A DNA stretch of 47,497 nucleotides. Origin: CAZTDP01 sp964612565 (GTDB taxonomy: Bacteria; Patescibacteriota; WWE3; UBA101185; UBA10185). Of this stretch, positions 33,139 to 40,607 are shown in pieces (position 1 is the stretch's first letter; every line of letters starts with the position of its first letter). The position numbers and the translations under genes were made by a program. Below the pieces are notes generated by a model. That model saw only the letters and a list, made by a program, of their open reading frames with translations, was not told the origin of the DNA and made no database searches. Where the stretch lies: contig CAZTDP010000007.1 in NCBI GenBank assembly GCA_964612565.1, positions 1-47,497 of the forward strand, given 5' to 3'.

Positions 33139-33175
33139 AAAAAATCAGACTTTCCTTTTCTTAAGTACAGTGAAC

Positions 33176-33451
33176 TTATATCTTAACCTCGTGGTTTAAG
33201 ATAATTAATTTATTTACCACATCTATTAAGTCGGGGTATTTTACGAAGTAGTAGCAAAACCTTCCTCTTTTTATGACTGCCAATAATCCTGAATTTCTTA
33301 ATTTTGATAAGTGTTGAGAAACAGCAGACTGGCTCAAACCGCACGACTGGACCAAATCGGTTACTGTCTTTTCCTTGTCACCTAAGCATTTGATAAGGTT
33401 TAGTCTTGTTAAATTTGATAGCGCTGAAATCGCTGTTTCTTTGTTTGCCAT
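33176..33451 (-). CDS. ArsR-family winged-helix repressor
   Basis: 91 residues. The winged-helix core reads SNLTRLNLIKCLGDKEKTVTDL, then LSQSAVSQHLSKLRNSGLLAV (recognition helix) and a wing RGRFCYYF. ArsR proteins are dimeric repressors, often sensing metals or redox. The classical ELCVCD metal box is absent; three cysteines (in IKCLGD, QSCGLS, RFCYYF) could serve as a redox or alternative metal sensor, which is inference. A perfect inverted repeat lies 10-25 nt upstream of the ATG, so autoregulation is likely. Divergent from the gene at 33593. Confidence 0.92.
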   Translation of the reverse strand: MANKETAISALSNLTRLNLIKCLGDKEKTVTDLVQSCGLSQSAVSQHLSKLRNSGLLAVIKRGRFCYYFVKYPDLIDVVNKLIILNHEVKI

Positions 33452-33460
33452 TTGTAAAGT

Positions 33461-33476
33461 ATTAGCTATTGCTAAT
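33461..33476. promoter_or_regulatory. Probable ArsR operator
   Basis: ATTAGC-TATT-GCTAAT, a perfect 6+6 palindrome in the ArsR upstream region. It lies just before a -35-like TTGTCA (33480-33485) and an extended -10 TGT-TATAGT (33496-33504) facing the gene at 33593. Binding could control both directions. Confidence 0.55.
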
Positions 33477-33592
33477 GTATTGTCAATAATATTTATGTTA
33501 TAGTTTAAGTTAGAAATTTTTGATTATGTCTGTAGGGAGGGGAGATAACAATATTTTTTGGTTTCCTAGAGAAGTCAAGGAGAGGAGCAAAA

Positions 33593-33940
33593 ATGTTTGT
33601 AAGTAACGTTCCTGTTGCAAAGGAGTTCACCGCCGAAGAGTTGATAAAACTAATTAAGAAAATCTTCGGCAAAGTCGCTACAAACGGATACCCGACCATT
33701 ACTTTAAAGCCTCTGGAACGCAACGGAAAAATGTTTACCCTTGTGGCAGTATCGACAATGCTGGAACTTAAGGAATTGGGGCCAGCGTGTTTAGGCAAGG
33801 ACGGATTACGAAGGTATACATTGTTTATTTCGGAGCTGCCTGAAACAGTTGAGATACGTATTCTCAATAGTTTCCCGGGCATCGAGACCTTTAATATTGG
33901 GTCACTGGTTAAAATTACAAAAAGCAGGCGACGTCCATGA
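33593..33940 (+). CDS. Small hypothetical protein
   Basis: 115 residues; family not recognised. It is a mixed alpha/beta, basic protein ending in a Lys/Arg-rich tail (KITKSRRRP). A strong ribosome site (AGGAGAGGAG) precedes the ATG. The start is set by that site. The gene is divergent from arsR and lies next to its operator, so it may be a target of that repressor. A terminator follows at 33957. Confidence 0.75.
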   Translation: MFVSNVPVAKEFTAEELIKLIKKIFGKVATNGYPTITLKPLERNGKMFTLVAVSTMLELKELGPACLGKDGLRRYTLFISELPETVEIRILNSFPGIETFNIGSLVKITKSRRRP

Positions 33941-33956
33941 TTAACAGAATAGTGTC

Positions 33957-34001
33957 AAACCTTGGGTCCCGTGGCTTTAAACCCGATCCAAGGTTTCTTT
34001 T
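33957..34001 (+). terminator. Rho-independent terminator
   Basis: AAACCTTGG (33957-33965) pairs with CCAAGGTTT (33988-33996). An inner GGGT/ACCC helix strengthens it, and CTTTT follows. Confidence 0.8.
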
Positions 34002-34071
34002 ACACACTGTAGGCGGCGGTCAGGGCTTTCTATCCTCATTAGACACATCTATAACTAAGATCCCATAACTG

Positions 34072-34080
34072 TGCTATAAT
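34072..34080 (+). promoter_or_regulatory. Extended -10 promoter upstream of the RRM gene
   Basis: TGC-TATAAT, identical to the M50 protease promoter, but about 200 nt before the coding start, so it makes a long leader RNA. Confidence 0.6.
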
Positions 34081-34086
34081 ACCTTT

Positions 34087-34284
34087 TGTTCGTAACCGTG
34101 CGTATGCATTTGCACGGCTGTTTGTTAATGCTTGTGATCTTAACGCGTGCTTAAGTTTCTTTCGTAAGAAAGGTCACTACCGCGGCTGAAAAACGTGATA
34201 GTACTCTGCGTAAAGCATCCTTCATTAATTACAGGAACATTTGTATCTGTTGCAAATGAAGGGTGGTGTATTTTTTAAATACAA
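34087..34284 (+). promoter_or_regulatory. Structured 5' leader of the RRM protein
   Basis: Hairpins visible: CCGTGC...GCACGG near 34096-34117, CTTTC-GTAA-GAAAG near 34159-34172, and CCTTCATT...AATGAAGG (with inner ACAG...CTGT) near 34219-34262. Last, GTATTT-TTT-AAATAC ends 2 nt before the ATG. No Shine-Dalgarno is exposed. A second leaderless promoter (TTGCAA 34250-34255, 17 bp, TTTTAA 34273-34278, 6 nt to ATG) is possible. A temperature-responsive leader or a separate small RNA are both conceivable. Confidence 0.45.
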
Positions 34285-34542
34285 ATGGCAAGAATTTACG
34301 TAGGAAACTTATCTTACTCAACTACCGATCAGTCATTGGCTAGTGCTTTCGCATCTTTTGGAACAGTAGTTTCAGCTACCGTTATCATGGATAAACAAAC
34401 CAGAAGAAGCAAAGGATTCGGATTCGTAGAATTCGATTCTGAAGAGGCCGCTAACGCAGCTATTGCTGGAATGGACGGTAAAGAAGTAGAAGGTCGCGCT
34501 CTTAAAGTCTCTATGGCTAAACCCATGGAAGACAGAAGATAA
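34285..34542 (+). CDS. Single-RRM RNA-binding protein
   Basis: 85 residues, one RNA-recognition motif. RNP2 is IYVGNL (4-9) and RNP1 is KGFGFVEF. The aromatic residues that stack on RNA are present. The protein is nearly all domain, with a short basic tail, like the small Rbp proteins of cyanobacteria and other bacteria, several of which are cold-induced. The long structured leader points to post-transcriptional control. A strong terminator follows. Confidence 0.95.
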   Translation: MARIYVGNLSYSTTDQSLASAFASFGTVVSATVIMDKQTRRSKGFGFVEFDSEEAANAAIAGMDGKEVEGRALKVSMAKPMEDRR

Positions 34543-34578
34543 TATTACCCGCCGTTAGGCTGGTAATCCGATTACAAG

Positions 34579-34607
34579 CAGGGTCCCAAAAGGGCCCTGT
34601 TTTTTTT
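34579..34607 (+). terminator. Rho-independent terminator of the RRM gene
   Basis: CAGGGTCCC (34579-34587), AAAA loop, GGGCCCTG (34592-34599), then eight T. Confidence 0.93.
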
Positions 34608-34664
34608 GAATAACGTTTTTGCATACTAGATCCAAATTGTATTTATTGTGTGAATTAAAAAGAG

Positions 34665-34698
34665 AAGAGACGCTAGCACACGGGTGTCGACGTCTCTT
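34665..34698 (+). other. Hairpin upstream of the 34790 gene
   Basis: AAGAGACG (34665-34672) pairs perfectly with CGTCTCTT (34691-34698). GTTTGTT follows, so a weak terminator or a leader element are both possible. Confidence 0.4.
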
Positions 34699-34789
34699 GT
34701 TTGTTCTGAGGTTCAAAATTAGTTGATTATACCGGGAACTGTCGTGTTCGTGACATACTTCGGAAAATCTAAGAAAAGGAGATAAGATA

Positions 34790-35077
34790 GTGAGTACAGA
34801 TTTTTTAACTCGACAAGGAACTTTTGAGCTAAACTATAGATTGAGTTGCGATGCGACTTCCGCCAACGGTGCGCTAAAAAGATGCTACTGCGTAAAATAC
34901 CATGTGCTTTCTGCGTGGTTTGCTGACGGCATTCATGCTTGTTTGCCTCAGGAGATTACGGCAAAGATGTGCAAAGAAGCTATTGATATGGTGGCAACGC
35001 ACACAAACACTCCGCCGGATCATTGGTGTGCCCATATGGACTCTAATTCCATCTTTGTGAGCAAAAAACCTTCCTAA
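34790..35077 (+). CDS. Small cysteine-rich hypothetical protein
   Basis: 95 residues from GTG, with an AGGAG ribosome site 8-12 nt upstream that decides the start. Six cysteines (in LSCD, RCYC, HACL, MCKE, HWCAH) and four or more histidines suggest metal binding, but no known motif is recognised. No signal peptide. A strong terminator follows at 35116. It may be a stand-alone gene; function unknown. Confidence 0.75.
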   Translation: MSTDFLTRQGTFELNYRLSCDATSANGALKRCYCVKYHVLSAWFADGIHACLPQEITAKMCKEAIDMVATHTNTPPDHWCAHMDSNSIFVSKKPS

Positions 35078-35115
35078 TTTTCTAAATGAGATTTTAGTTT
35101 TCAGTTTTTGTATCT

Positions 35116-35149
35116 AGAGGTTACTTACATAAAAAGTAACCTCTTTTTT
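35116..35149 (+). terminator. Rho-independent terminator
   Basis: AGAGGTTACTT (35116-35126) pairs with AAGTAACCTCT (35134-35144), followed by a T run. Confidence 0.93.
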
Positions 35150-35211
35150 ATAAATTTTATTTATGCTAAACGACTGAAAAATACTATGCCTTGATAACAA
35201 GATAAAATTCT

Positions 35212-35285
35212 TGGCAGGGGCGGAGTGAGTCGAACACTCGTTATTCGTTTTGGAGACGAAAGTCCTACCACTGAACGACGCCCCT
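35212..35285 (-). tRNA. tRNA-Trp (CCA)
   Basis: On the minus strand the acceptor AGGGGCG pairs with CGCCCCT, and the anticodon loop is CTCCAAA (anticodon CCA). A T-arm with TTCGACT is present. The 3' CCA is encoded, with discriminator G. Confidence 0.93.
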
Positions 35286-35286
35286 A

Positions 35287-35361
35287 TGGAGCCTGGGGAG
35301 AGAATTGAACTCTCGACTTCTTCCTTACCATGGAAGCGTTCTACCGCTGAACTACCCAGGC
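35287..35361 (-). tRNA. tRNA-Thr (GGT)
   Basis: The acceptor GCCTGGG pairs with CCCAGGC. The anticodon stem CTTCC/GGAAG holds loop ATGGTAA (anticodon GGT). The T-loop is TTCAATT and CCA is encoded. It is 1 nt from tRNA-Trp, so the two are probably co-transcribed. Confidence 0.92.
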
Positions 35362-35367
35362 ATATTA

Positions 35368-35388
35368 TGGTGCCGAGGGAGGGATTCG
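35368..35388 (-). pseudogene. Duplicate of the tRNA-Tyr 3' end
   Basis: 21 bp identical to 35531-35551, the CCA end, acceptor 3' strand and part of the T-arm of tRNA-Tyr. Upstream of it the T-stem can no longer pair, and no full tRNA can be folded. Together with the intact gene it brackets 142 bp of unusually GC-rich sequence. Confidence 0.75.
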
Positions 35389-35530
35389 GTCACCGGTTCG
35401 CGTTTGCTAACGCGCCGGCAGAGATAGCACTTGCTTCGCAAGCCCCGGCTCGCTCGTCTTCACTCGCTCCGCCATTCTCACCCCATCCACTCAGATAACC
35501 GACTACCGCCTTTGGCGATACTCGCTTATC
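35389..35530. other. GC-rich insert between tRNA-end direct repeats
   Basis: 142 bp, much richer in GC than its surroundings, without a credible gene. It contains hairpins CTTGC-TTC-GCAAG and, at its right end, CAGATAA...TTATCTG (35492-35532) with an inner CGCC-TTT-GGCG. It could be a remnant of an element inserted at the tRNA 3' end, or a terminator/processing region. Confidence 0.5.
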
Positions 35531-35616
35531 TGGTGCCGAGGGAGGGATTCGAACCCCCGGAGGCATACGCCAGCTGATTTACAGTCAGCTCCAGTTGGCC
35601 ACTTTGGTACCTCGGC
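35531..35616 (-). tRNA. tRNA-Tyr (GTA)
   Basis: 86 nt with a long variable arm, as expected for bacterial tyrosine tRNA. The acceptor GCCGAGG pairs with CCTCGGC and the anticodon loop is CTGTAAA. The T-loop is TTCGAAT and CCA is encoded. Confidence 0.95.
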
Positions 35617-35703
35617 TTACAAAAAACACGGCAAGTTTAGCGATAATACCCAAAACATACCGTTTGCACTCGAAATATTACCATTTAAAGCTTTTGGTGT
35701 GAA

Positions 35704-35747
35704 GAAAAAATAAAATGGCTGCCTCGCAACTTGTGGTTTTGAGGCAG
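35704..35747 (-). terminator. Terminator of the 35760 gene
   Basis: On the minus strand CTGCCTC pairs with GAGGCAG (35741-35747 with 35719-35725), followed by a T-rich tail. Confidence 0.8.
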
Positions 35748-35759
35748 TCGGCGGTAAAA

Positions 35760-36050
35760 CTACGCTGGAAGGAAAGTCTTCGCTTTTTCAGGATATGTCG
35801 TGTATCCAATCACCTTTCCATCCTCGATTAAAACAAAGGAGAGGTAGCAATTCCAATACTTTGTACTCTCCTCAATAAGTTTTTCCCTGGTAGAAACGGT
35901 GGTTGTTGAGACAAGGACACCGGTTTCTTTGAGGTTCTCAGGCAAAAGTTGCTCATCGAGACCCCCGTACTTATTTAGGTCCGCAAAGCTGCTGAACACC
36001 ATAACTTTTACGGACTTTTTTGCATTGTCCGCTGGAAAATAATCTGACAT
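35760..36050 (-). CDS. Small hypothetical protein
   Basis: 96 residues; family not recognised. An AGGAG ribosome site lies before the ATG and a terminator directly after the stop, so it is a monocistronic gene. It has alternating beta-type segments (VKVMVFSSF, NCYLSFVLIEDGKVIGYTTY) and no signal peptide, suggesting a small soluble alpha/beta protein. It sits between the tRNA genes. Confidence 0.75.
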   Translation of the reverse strand: MSDYFPADNAKKSVKVMVFSSFADLNKYGGLDEQLLPENLKETGVLVSTTTVSTREKLIEESTKYWNCYLSFVLIEDGKVIGYTTYPEKAKTFLPA

Positions 36051-36131
36051 TTCACTCTCCTTCTTGTAAGATTTGGTAACATTATACTACATAGACGTGT
36101 GGCTCGTTGTGGGGGTGTTGTAAGAGTTTAC

Positions 36132-36206
36132 TGGAGCCTGGAGTGGGATTTGGACCCACGACCTGCTGTTTACAAAACAGCTGCTCTACCGCTGAGCTAT
36201 CCAGGC
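36132..36206 (-). tRNA. tRNA-Thr (TGT)
   Basis: The acceptor GCCTGGA pairs with TCCAGGC. Anticodon stem GCTGT/ACAGC, loop TTTGTAA (anticodon TGT). CCA is encoded. It complements the GGT isoacceptor at 35287. Confidence 0.93.
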
Positions 36207-36366
36207 CTAACGAATTAATACAAGCGCGCTATGATTTTATCACACATGGATGTAAATCAAATATGTAATAGCTGTAGTTTTTCTTATTGCATTTGGCTCT
36301 AGTGCTATTAGAATATATTTTATATCGTGTAACCTCAATTTACTTGCCACATAAAAGGAGAGTGTC

Positions 36367-36579
36367 ATGAGAAGAGGAGCAGCAGTTATTAAAAGTGGTG
36401 TGGGAGATAAAAGAAACTATTTTAGGCGAGATTTCGAAGATCGGATTCGTGCAGTACCGGTTCCTAAAGGTCTTCTAAATCAACCTACTGAATCAGGATG
36501 CCCGCTTAATTTTGCGCATGTGCCGAATTGTGCATCCTGTGGTCTTCGTGAAACCTGTGAGAAATCTTTAGAAACTTGA
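36367..36579 (+). CDS. Small Cys4 hypothetical protein
   Basis: 70 residues; family not recognised. The N-terminal half is basic. The C-terminal half holds four cysteines in CPLNFAHVPNCASCGLRETC, spacing C-x10-C-x2-C-x5-C, which suggests a zinc or iron-sulfur site. AAAGGAG precedes the ATG and fixes the start. The terminator at 36591 follows within 12 nt. Confidence 0.75.
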   Translation: MRRGAAVIKSGVGDKRNYFRRDFEDRIRAVPVPKGLLNQPTESGCPLNFAHVPNCASCGLRETCEKSLET

Positions 36580-36590
36580 AGATGCAAGTA

Positions 36591-36642
36591 GGCCGGGAGA
36601 AGGGAAAAAATATAAAATCCCTATCTTCCGGCCCCGTTTTTT
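36591..36642 (+). terminator. Rho-independent terminator
   Basis: A long stem GGCCGGGAGA...TCTTCCGGCC with an inner AGGGA/TCCCT helix, then six T. Confidence 0.9.
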
Positions 36643-36672
36643 ACCCTAATAACCCAAAAGCACCAACAAATC

Positions 36673-36701
36673 TTGCCATTCCCCTAAATTCATGGTTTAA
36701 T
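36673..36701 (+). promoter_or_regulatory. Promoter of rpmB
   Basis: -35 TTGCCA (36673-36678), 17 bp, TGG-TTTAAT (-10 at 36696-36701). The start codon is 10 nt further, so the leader is 0-5 nt and without a ribosome site. Confidence 0.65.
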
Positions 36702-36711
36702 TCACTACGTT

Positions 36712-36963
36712 ATGTCAAGAATTTGTGTCATTTGCGAAAAAACTTATCAACAGGGAAATTTAGTACCGAGAGGTATCGGTAACCGTGTTACTAAAAGAAC
36801 AACCACCCACAACAACGCTAATTTAAGAAACAAGCGTATTCAAATAGATGGAAGATCGGTTCGTGTCAAGCTCTGCGCTTCGTGCTTAAAGCGTCTTAAA
36901 AAAGAAATTGCCGAACACAACCAGGAGCACGCCGAAGTTAAAACGGTCGTTGCCGCTAAATAA
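36712..36963 (+). CDS. rpmB: 50S ribosomal protein L28, zinc-binding type
   Basis: 83 residues. The N-terminus SRICVICEKTYQQGN followed by NRVTKRTTTHNNANLRNKRI is the L28 pattern. Two CxxC pairs (CVIC and CASC) make a zinc site. The C-terminal 15 residues are a lineage-specific tail. L28 binds 23S rRNA near the E site. Its stop abuts the stop of convergent fmt with no gap. Confidence 0.93.
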   Translation: MSRICVICEKTYQQGNLVPRGIGNRVTKRTTTHNNANLRNKRIQIDGRSVRVKLCASCLKRLKKEIAEHNQEHAEVKTVVAAK

Positions 36964-37893
36964 TTAAACTAAATATCCGTTCTTAAATTCACTCCAAGAC
37001 ATTCGTTTTTTACCCTCAACCTGAATTTCATCTATTCCCAGCTTTTTGTCTTCTAAATGGGCCTTATAGATCTTTGCTGTTAATTGCGGGTTAATATGTT
37101 GTTTTAACTTTATCTTGCCACCGGCAAGATTTGTGGCGTCTTGAAGGTCCTTTAAATAAGTCCAGCAGATTGGCCAGGGGTTAAATGCTCGGATTTTTTG
37201 TTCAGTAGACGCCGCGTCGTTTTTCCAATTTATTATACCGTCTTCTTTAAAGATGTAGGTGTTGTGTGGGTGCGTTTGGGAATATGTGTAAACTGCTTTG
37301 TCTTCGTCTTGTTTCATTGGTTTTATACTTCCGATTTCATAGCCGGCAATGACATCAGGAAGTTTTTTGGCGGCGATGGGGAAGAGGGTTTCGTATAATT
37401 CGCCCGATGTTTCAAAACCATTCATCTTATAACCAATTTGGCTTAAAATATCACCAGCATCCATGCGTTTGCTAATGAGTTGATAGGTGATTCCGGTCAT
37501 TTCGTCGCCGTTTAAAATTGCGTATTGCACGGGGCTCGCACCTCGGTATTTGGGCAAAAGAGAGAAGTGAATGTTTATAAATTTGCCTTGAAATTGTTCA
37601 ATCAAAACATCGGGAATTATGTAGCTAAAATCTGCAACAACCCCGTAATCAGGTTTCGTTCTTTCGACTTCATGAATAACATTTTGAAGGTCATGCTCTT
37701 TTAAAGACCTAATCTCCACATATCTAACGTTGTTTTGTTTTGCCCATATTTTAACTGCTGTTTCTTTTTCGGTTTGATCACGTCCAATTTTTGAATTTGC
37801 CTTAGTTACACATAAAACCAGGTCAAAGTTGTCATGGAGTTCTTGAAGAATAGGAATTGATCGGTCGGATGTTCCAAAAAACGCTATTTTCAT
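36964..37893 (-). CDS. fmt: Methionyl-tRNA formyltransferase
   Basis: 309 residues, normal length. Signature INIHFSLLPKYRGASPVQYA with the catalytic Asn-His; the Asp lies in the following MDAGDIL. It formylates initiator Met-tRNA using 10-formyl-THF, the product of the folD gene at 21503. The start overlaps the def stop by 4 nt (ATGA). The classical def-fmt pair is thus in the order def then fmt. The C-terminal tRNA-binding domain is present. Confidence 0.96.
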   Translation of the reverse strand: MKIAFFGTSDRSIPILQELHDNFDLVLCVTKANSKIGRDQTEKETAVKIWAKQNNVRYVEIRSLKEHDLQNVIHEVERTKPDYGVVADFSYIIPDVLIEQFQGKFINIHFSLLPKYRGASPVQYAILNGDEMTGITYQLISKRMDAGDILSQIGYKMNGFETSGELYETLFPIAAKKLPDVIAGYEIGSIKPMKQDEDKAVYTYSQTHPHNTYIFKEDGIINWKNDAASTEQKIRAFNPWPICWTYLKDLQDATNLAGGKIKLKQHINPQLTAKIYKAHLEDKKLGIDEIQVEGKKRMSWSEFKNGYLV

Positions 37894-38426
37894 TTTGCTT
37901 GCACCTCGTATAAATCTTCCAACTCCTTTTCGGATATGGCTTTGCCGACGATTCTTTGAGTAAACAAAATACCGTTAAGATGATCGATTTCGTGCTGAAT
38001 TGTGCGCGCAAAGTAGCCGCCGGCTTTTATCCTAATACCATTTCCCGCCAGATCCTGGGCGTCCACTTTTATTTTTGAAAATCTTTCAACTTCGCCGTAT
38101 GTGTCAGGTACGCTTAAACACCCTTCATACTCTATCTCGGTTTCTTTTGAAGTGCTAACTATTTTTGGGTTGATCAACACGTAGTCTTCGTGCGAGTATC
38201 CATTTCGATTTGAAGGATCGTCAAAAAAATTTCGGACTACACATACCTTTTTGGCAACACCTATCTGATTGGCAGCAATTCCCGCGCCTTCGGGGTCTTT
38301 TGCCACATTTAGCGTATCTAACAGGTCTTGTGCTAAATCTTTTACAGACTGGTCAATAGTCCTGATCTTCTCGGACTTGGTATTAAGTACTTCATTGGGT
38401 ATGGTGACGATTTTTCGCACGGCCAT
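37890..38426 (-). CDS. def: Peptide deformylase
   Basis: 178 residues. All three motifs are present: GAGIAANQIG, EGCLSVPD (Cys metal ligand) and QHEIDHLNG (HExxH). It removes the formyl group from nascent chains. First gene of the def-fmt pair, with a leaderless promoter directly before the ATG. Confidence 0.97.
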   Translation of the reverse strand: MAVRKIVTIPNEVLNTKSEKIRTIDQSVKDLAQDLLDTLNVAKDPEGAGIAANQIGVAKKVCVVRNFFDDPSNRNGYSHEDYVLINPKIVSTSKETEIEYEGCLSVPDTYGEVERFSKIKVDAQDLAGNGIRIKAGGYFARTIQHEIDHLNGILFTQRIVGKAISEKELEDLYEVQAK

Positions 38427-38432
38427 GCGTGT

Positions 38433-38441
38433 ATTTTACCA
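38433..38441 (-). promoter_or_regulatory. Leaderless extended -10 promoter of def
   Basis: On the minus strand TGG-TAAAAT, then 6 nt to the ATG at 38426; no ribosome site. Confidence 0.65.
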
Positions 38442-38480
38442 TTTATACTCTTTTGGCGTTATGTTGTTGTTCGATTATTG

Positions 38481-38517
38481 CAAAAGGAAAGGGACCCGTT
38501 AACGTTTGAGTCCCTTT
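38481..38517 (-). terminator. Terminator after the alpha/beta hydrolase
   Basis: AAAGGGAC (38510-38517 read on minus) pairs with GTCCCTTT (38488-38495), then CCTTTTG. The stem includes the last codons of the gene. Confidence 0.65.
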
Positions 38518-39269
38518 ATGAAACACGCGACCAGAAAGTTGAACTTCTCAAAAGACTCCTGGTGAGCGTTATGAGTGCCGGTAATTATCTGAAACGTAGA
38601 ACTCTTAATTAGTTTGCTTAGTTTCTTCCCTACACTTGGTAACAAAATTTTATCGTCTTCTCCCCAAATTATTAGCGTAGGCGTAGCTATTTGCGCTGCC
38701 TCTCTTGTTAGATCCGTGTTTGTAACTTTCTTCTTGACCTCCCATTTATAATCACTTCGATCCTTTTCTATACTCGCGAGAGAGTAAAAGGTTTTTCTTA
38801 ATAGTTCTACAGCTTTGGGACCCAAAAAGCTTAGGACAGAACGGCCTACTTTAGCTGAGGCAATCTTTGTTTTTGTTGCAAAGCTTTTCCTTTCCAGCCC
38901 GGCCGCACTTACAAGAACGAGACCTCTTAAAGTTTTAGGCCAATTGTGCGCATACTTTATTGCAACTCTGCCTCCGAAACTTTTGCCTATAAGGACGAAA
39001 TCTACTATGTTCAGTTTCTGAATGAAGTCCTTAAGGAATTGGGCGTATTCTTGGACACCCCAAACACTGTCTGGTATGGAACTTATTCCAAAGCCGGGCA
39101 GCTCTAGTGATACACAATCGAAACTTTTACTTAATTCGGCTGTGTTTTGTTCCCAAGATTTTGCTGATCCGCCCCATCCGTGCAGGAAAACAATTGTTGC
39201 TACGGGATGCTTGGTTTCACACCGCTGTGTATAGATTACATCTAAGTTTTGAACTTTAGTCTCATGCAT
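38499..39269 (-). CDS. Alpha/beta-hydrolase
   Basis: 256 residues from ATG 39269. An in-frame TTG two codons earlier is less likely because GAGGGAGGG is well placed for the ATG. Oxyanion motif VFLHGWGGSAKSW, nucleophile elbow GKSFGG (Ser), acid in IWGEDDKILLP (Asp), and His in GTHNAHQE. The cap region is helical (about 125-175). The substrate cannot be deduced. It lies 33 nt after the Mur-ligase-like gene, so the two probably form an operon. A terminator follows. Confidence 0.9.
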   Translation of the reverse strand: MHETKVQNLDVIYTQRCETKHPVATIVFLHGWGGSAKSWEQNTAELSKSFDCVSLELPGFGISSIPDSVWGVQEYAQFLKDFIQKLNIVDFVLIGKSFGGRVAIKYAHNWPKTLRGLVLVSAAGLERKSFATKTKIASAKVGRSVLSFLGPKAVELLRKTFYSLASIEKDRSDYKWEVKKKVTNTDLTREAAQIATPTLIIWGEDDKILLPSVGKKLSKLIKSSTFQIITGTHNAHQESFEKFNFLVACFIKGLKR

Positions 39270-39302
39270 AATCAAACCCTCCCTCTAATATTATGGGGTA
39301 TC

Positions 39303-40592
39303 TTACCACCTTTTGTTTAAATATTCATCTGGGTCGAAATCTTGTTGCCTAGACGATAGCGCTTTGTGATATACGACGTACCCGTTAATTTTATTTCTCA
39401 TTAGCTCTGCAAACTCGGTCTCATTAACAAATTTCGCCTTAACAGCGAGCTTCTCTCTGTTATTAGGTGTATCAAGGACGTATGTTTTGTCAGAAGAAAA
39501 TACATTTTCGAGAAGATTCCTAAAACCATCGGGATCCTCGTCCGCAAAATCTAATTCTTCAACCATAAACCAGGGTTGTTCCCCGCCCATGGTTTCGAAC
39601 CAGCTGTTAAGTCTGCTTCCACCGGAAGTCTCTCCATGGAAGAAAATCTCTTTTCCTCGAAAGTTGCACAAAACAATCCGTTTTTCAGCAGGTTTGAACG
39701 TTTCAAAAGCTTTGTTAAGAAGCTCTTGGGACAGGTTTATTTCTTTTGATAGTACTTTGCCTACGCTATATAACTCTGCGGTGCGAAGAGTTGGCGGCAT
39801 GTAGATATTGTGTAGGTTTCTAGGAAGCTCGACGTCAAATCCATTCCAACCATCTGGCATAGGCTGCCCCAACTCCTTGAGTACCCTGTTATTTACATAC
39901 CCCGGACTCTCATTAGGTCTGATGTGCGCCTTTGCATTGAAAATATCCTGCTTATCTTTAAACATCCCCGGGTTTATATGAGTTTCATAAATATTAGTCA
40001 AGAAAGAAACATTTGGGGGTAGTAGCTCAGCAAGTTTTGCAACGTGATCTTTCATATACACACTGTACTCCATGACTACAAAGGGCGTGTCTGTCTCAAC
40101 CCTGTTTATATAGTGACACATTACAGATAGTGGCGTGAGTCTTTTAGAGTAGAAACGGACAGCCTCAGCCCCGGACGTGTTTATAAGGTGTTCGAGGAAT
40201 GATACAGTTGTAGTTTTACCTACCGATCCGGTAACACCTATTATATAGGGATTAGTTTTTTCTCTAGCCACCTCATACAAATTGTGTGCCAAGTCATCTA
40301 AGCTTCGGACTTTAATGTATTCCGACCCGCCAGTTTCAACGTCTTTTTCAACTCCTAGGTGCCATCCCTTATCAAATGCGACTTTCGCTGCTGAGGGACG
40401 CCTGTCGAACCCATAATCCCAGCCATTCTCGCCTGTAGAGTGCGTAGCCAAATATATACTCGATTTCAACTCTGCTGGACGTTGGGGTATTCCAACTATA
40501 TCAACCCATTCGTAGGTTGGGTTTCCTTTTATAAATGTTTCTTCAACATTTTCTCCGGCAATTTGGGTTATTTCCTCTTTGGAAAATTCCAT
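39303..40592 (-). CDS. Mur-ligase-family ATP-dependent ligase (MurF-like)
   Basis: 429 residues from ATG 40592. The 6-codon longer TTG start would overlap the -10 box. The P-loop is GVTGSVGKTTT. VVMEYSVYMKDHVAKL and LTNIYETHINPGMF...KAHI match the central-domain motifs that bind metal and substrate. N-terminal and C-terminal domains are divergent, and the substrate-specific motifs of MurC, D, E or F are not clear. It could act in peptidoglycan or another amide-forming pathway. It is followed by an alpha/beta hydrolase in the same operon. Confidence 0.78.
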   Translation of the reverse strand: MEFSKEEITQIAGENVEETFIKGNPTYEWVDIVGIPQRPAELKSSIYLATHSTGENGWDYGFDRRPSAAKVAFDKGWHLGVEKDVETGGSEYIKVRSLDDLAHNLYEVAREKTNPYIIGVTGSVGKTTTVSFLEHLINTSGAEAVRFYSKRLTPLSVMCHYINRVETDTPFVVMEYSVYMKDHVAKLAELLPPNVSFLTNIYETHINPGMFKDKQDIFNAKAHIRPNESPGYVNNRVLKELGQPMPDGWNGFDVELPRNLHNIYMPPTLRTAELYSVGKVLSKEINLSQELLNKAFETFKPAEKRIVLCNFRGKEIFFHGETSGGSRLNSWFETMGGEQPWFMVEELDFADEDPDGFRNLLENVFSSDKTYVLDTPNNREKLAVKAKFVNETEFAELMRNKINGYVVYHKALSSRQQDFDPDEYLNKRW

Positions 40593-40601
40593 TACATAAT
40601 T

Positions 40602-40607
40602 ATTATA
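40602..40607 (-). promoter_or_regulatory. -10 box of the Mur-ligase-like gene
   Basis: TATAAT on the minus strand, 9 nt before the ATG at 40592, so the leader is about 0-3 nt. Confidence 0.5.

Noticed and set aside
35250..35498. Plus-strand 82-codon frame
   Set aside because: It is read through the antisense of tRNA-Trp and tRNA-Thr and the GC-rich insert; a familiar artefact of tRNA clusters.
36576..36782. Plus-strand 68-codon frame between the Cys4 protein and rpmB
   Set aside because: It runs across a strong terminator and the rpmB promoter and overlaps rpmB in another frame.
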